Assembly: GCA_018334595.1 (NCBI GenBank)
Contig: JAGXLQ010000085.1
Coordinates: 1-5,942, forward strand
Direction: 5' to 3'
Source: Candidatus Bipolaricaulota bacterium
Lineage (GTDB): Bacteria > Bipolaricaulota > Bipolaricaulia > M55B111
Length of the DNA: 5,942 nt
The notes under the pieces were generated by a model, which ran no database searches, was not told the DNA's origin, and saw only the letters and a list, made by a program, of their open reading frames with translations. Both the position numbers and the translations under genes were made by a program. Positions 5,453 to 5,942 of the stretch are shown one piece after another. Position 1 is the stretch's first letter; each line of letters begins with the position of its first letter.

Positions 5453-5942
5453 ATGAAGCCTAACGTGATAATCCTGACGTGCCATGACCTCGGACGTTTT
5501 CTTGGCGTGTACGGCCGGAATATTGAGACCGATAGAATAGACGACTTTGCCGAGGACGGCGTCGTATTTGACAACAACTTCGCGACCGCACCTCAGTGCT
5601 CCCCGAGCAGAGGGAGCATCATGACAGGAAAATACCCCCACAATCACGGCCTTATAGGGCTAGCTCACGAGGGTTACGGCTGGGAGCTAGACGATGGAGA
5701 GAAGACGTTGCCAGAATACTTGACAGGTGCCGGGTACGAGACGCACCTGTTCGGCCTCCAACACGAGTCGAGAGACCCCAGGAGTCTGGGTTATGAATAC
5801 GTACACGGGTCAGGGGTAGGAGAGCAAAGGGCAAAGCCGACGACACGAAAGTTTTTATCATACCTCGAAGACAGGGAAGAAGAGGATAACCCCGTCCCGT
5901 TGTTTGCCTCAATCGGGTTCTTCGAGCCGCATCGACCTTACG
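5453..5942 (+). CDS. Sulfatase, Cys-type, cytoplasmic (5' part; runs off the window)
   Basis: The first 163 residues of a type I (formylglycine-dependent) sulfatase are present; full-length members usually have roughly 450-550. The N-terminal strand and metal loop is PNVIILTCHDLGRFLGVYG (3-21). The sulfatase signature CSPSRGSIMTG (49-59) contains CxPSR, whose Cys49 is the residue expected to be oxidised to formylglycine by FGE or the anaerobic radical-SAM maturase. GLQHES (101-106) sits where GKxH is usual, and GFFEPHRPY (155-163) matches the FxxPHxP active-site segment. Two positions depart from the arylsulfatase pattern: the usual Asp-Asp metal pair is His11-Asp12, and the Lys of GKxH is Leu102. 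I recall similar HDLG and GLQHE forms in a subgroup annotated as heparan N-sulfatase-like, but cannot verify that here. No signal peptide is present, so it probably acts in the cytoplasm on imported sulfated sugars. It cleaves a sulfate ester or sulfamate; the substrate is unknown. Confidence 0.9.
   Translation, partial: MKPNVIILTCHDLGRFLGVYGRNIETDRIDDFAEDGVVFDNNFATAPQCSPSRGSIMTGKYPHNHGLIGLAHEGYGWELDDGEKTLPEYLTGAGYETHLFGLQHESRDPRSLGYEYVHGSGVGEQRAKPTTRKFLSYLEDREEEDNPVPLFASIGFFEPHRPY

Noticed and set aside
5596..5796. 66-codon plus-strand open frame inside the sulfatase gene
   Set aside because: It overlaps the conserved sulfatase signature region in another frame and has an arginine-rich, non-protein-like composition.

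Overview
The window looks like a carbohydrate-utilisation locus, probably for a sulfated sugar or glycan, from an anaerobe-like bacterium. All six genes recognised are on the plus strand. In order they are: the 3' end of a class II aldolase gene; a promoter with a large palindromic operator; a ROK-family transcriptional regulator; a family 1 ABC sugar-binding protein; two ABC sugar permeases (MalF-like and MalG-like); a small multi-pass membrane protein of unknown function; and the first 163 codons of a sulfatase with no export signal.

Taxonomy is uncertain. Base composition is moderate, Shine-Dalgarno (SD) sites are strong, and the binding protein has a plain Sec signal peptide with no lipobox cysteine. 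Together these fit a two-membraned bacterium such as a Thermotogota-like lineage better than a typical Gram-positive. No rRNA or marker gene is present to settle it.

Layout: 1-158 is the aldolase tail. 159-271 carries a good sigma-70-type promoter (179-207) followed by a perfect 12-bp inverted repeat (219-245), which overlaps the expected transcription start and is probably the operator of the ROK protein itself. The ROK gene is 272-1483. A 118-nt leader with an orphan, near-perfect SD sequence and a small hairpin over the real SD precedes the binding protein (1602-2972). A strong hairpin without a T-tract (3002-3028) separates it from the permeases (3063-3941 and 3950-4762). The membrane protein (4792-5433) has a puzzling start: a better-placed GTG with an SD lies upstream, one base out of frame. 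The sulfatase starts at 5453 and runs off the window. No gene-free stretch exceeds 300 bases, and no RNA gene, CRISPR array, mobile element or minus-strand gene was seen.

Working model (inference): a sulfated oligosaccharide or sugar is captured in the periplasm and imported intact by the ABC system, whose ATPase is not in the window. It is desulfated in the cytoplasm by the sulfatase. If the aldolase is of the fuculose-phosphate type, the sugar could be a deoxyhexose such as fucose. The ROK protein would repress until a sugar ligand binds.
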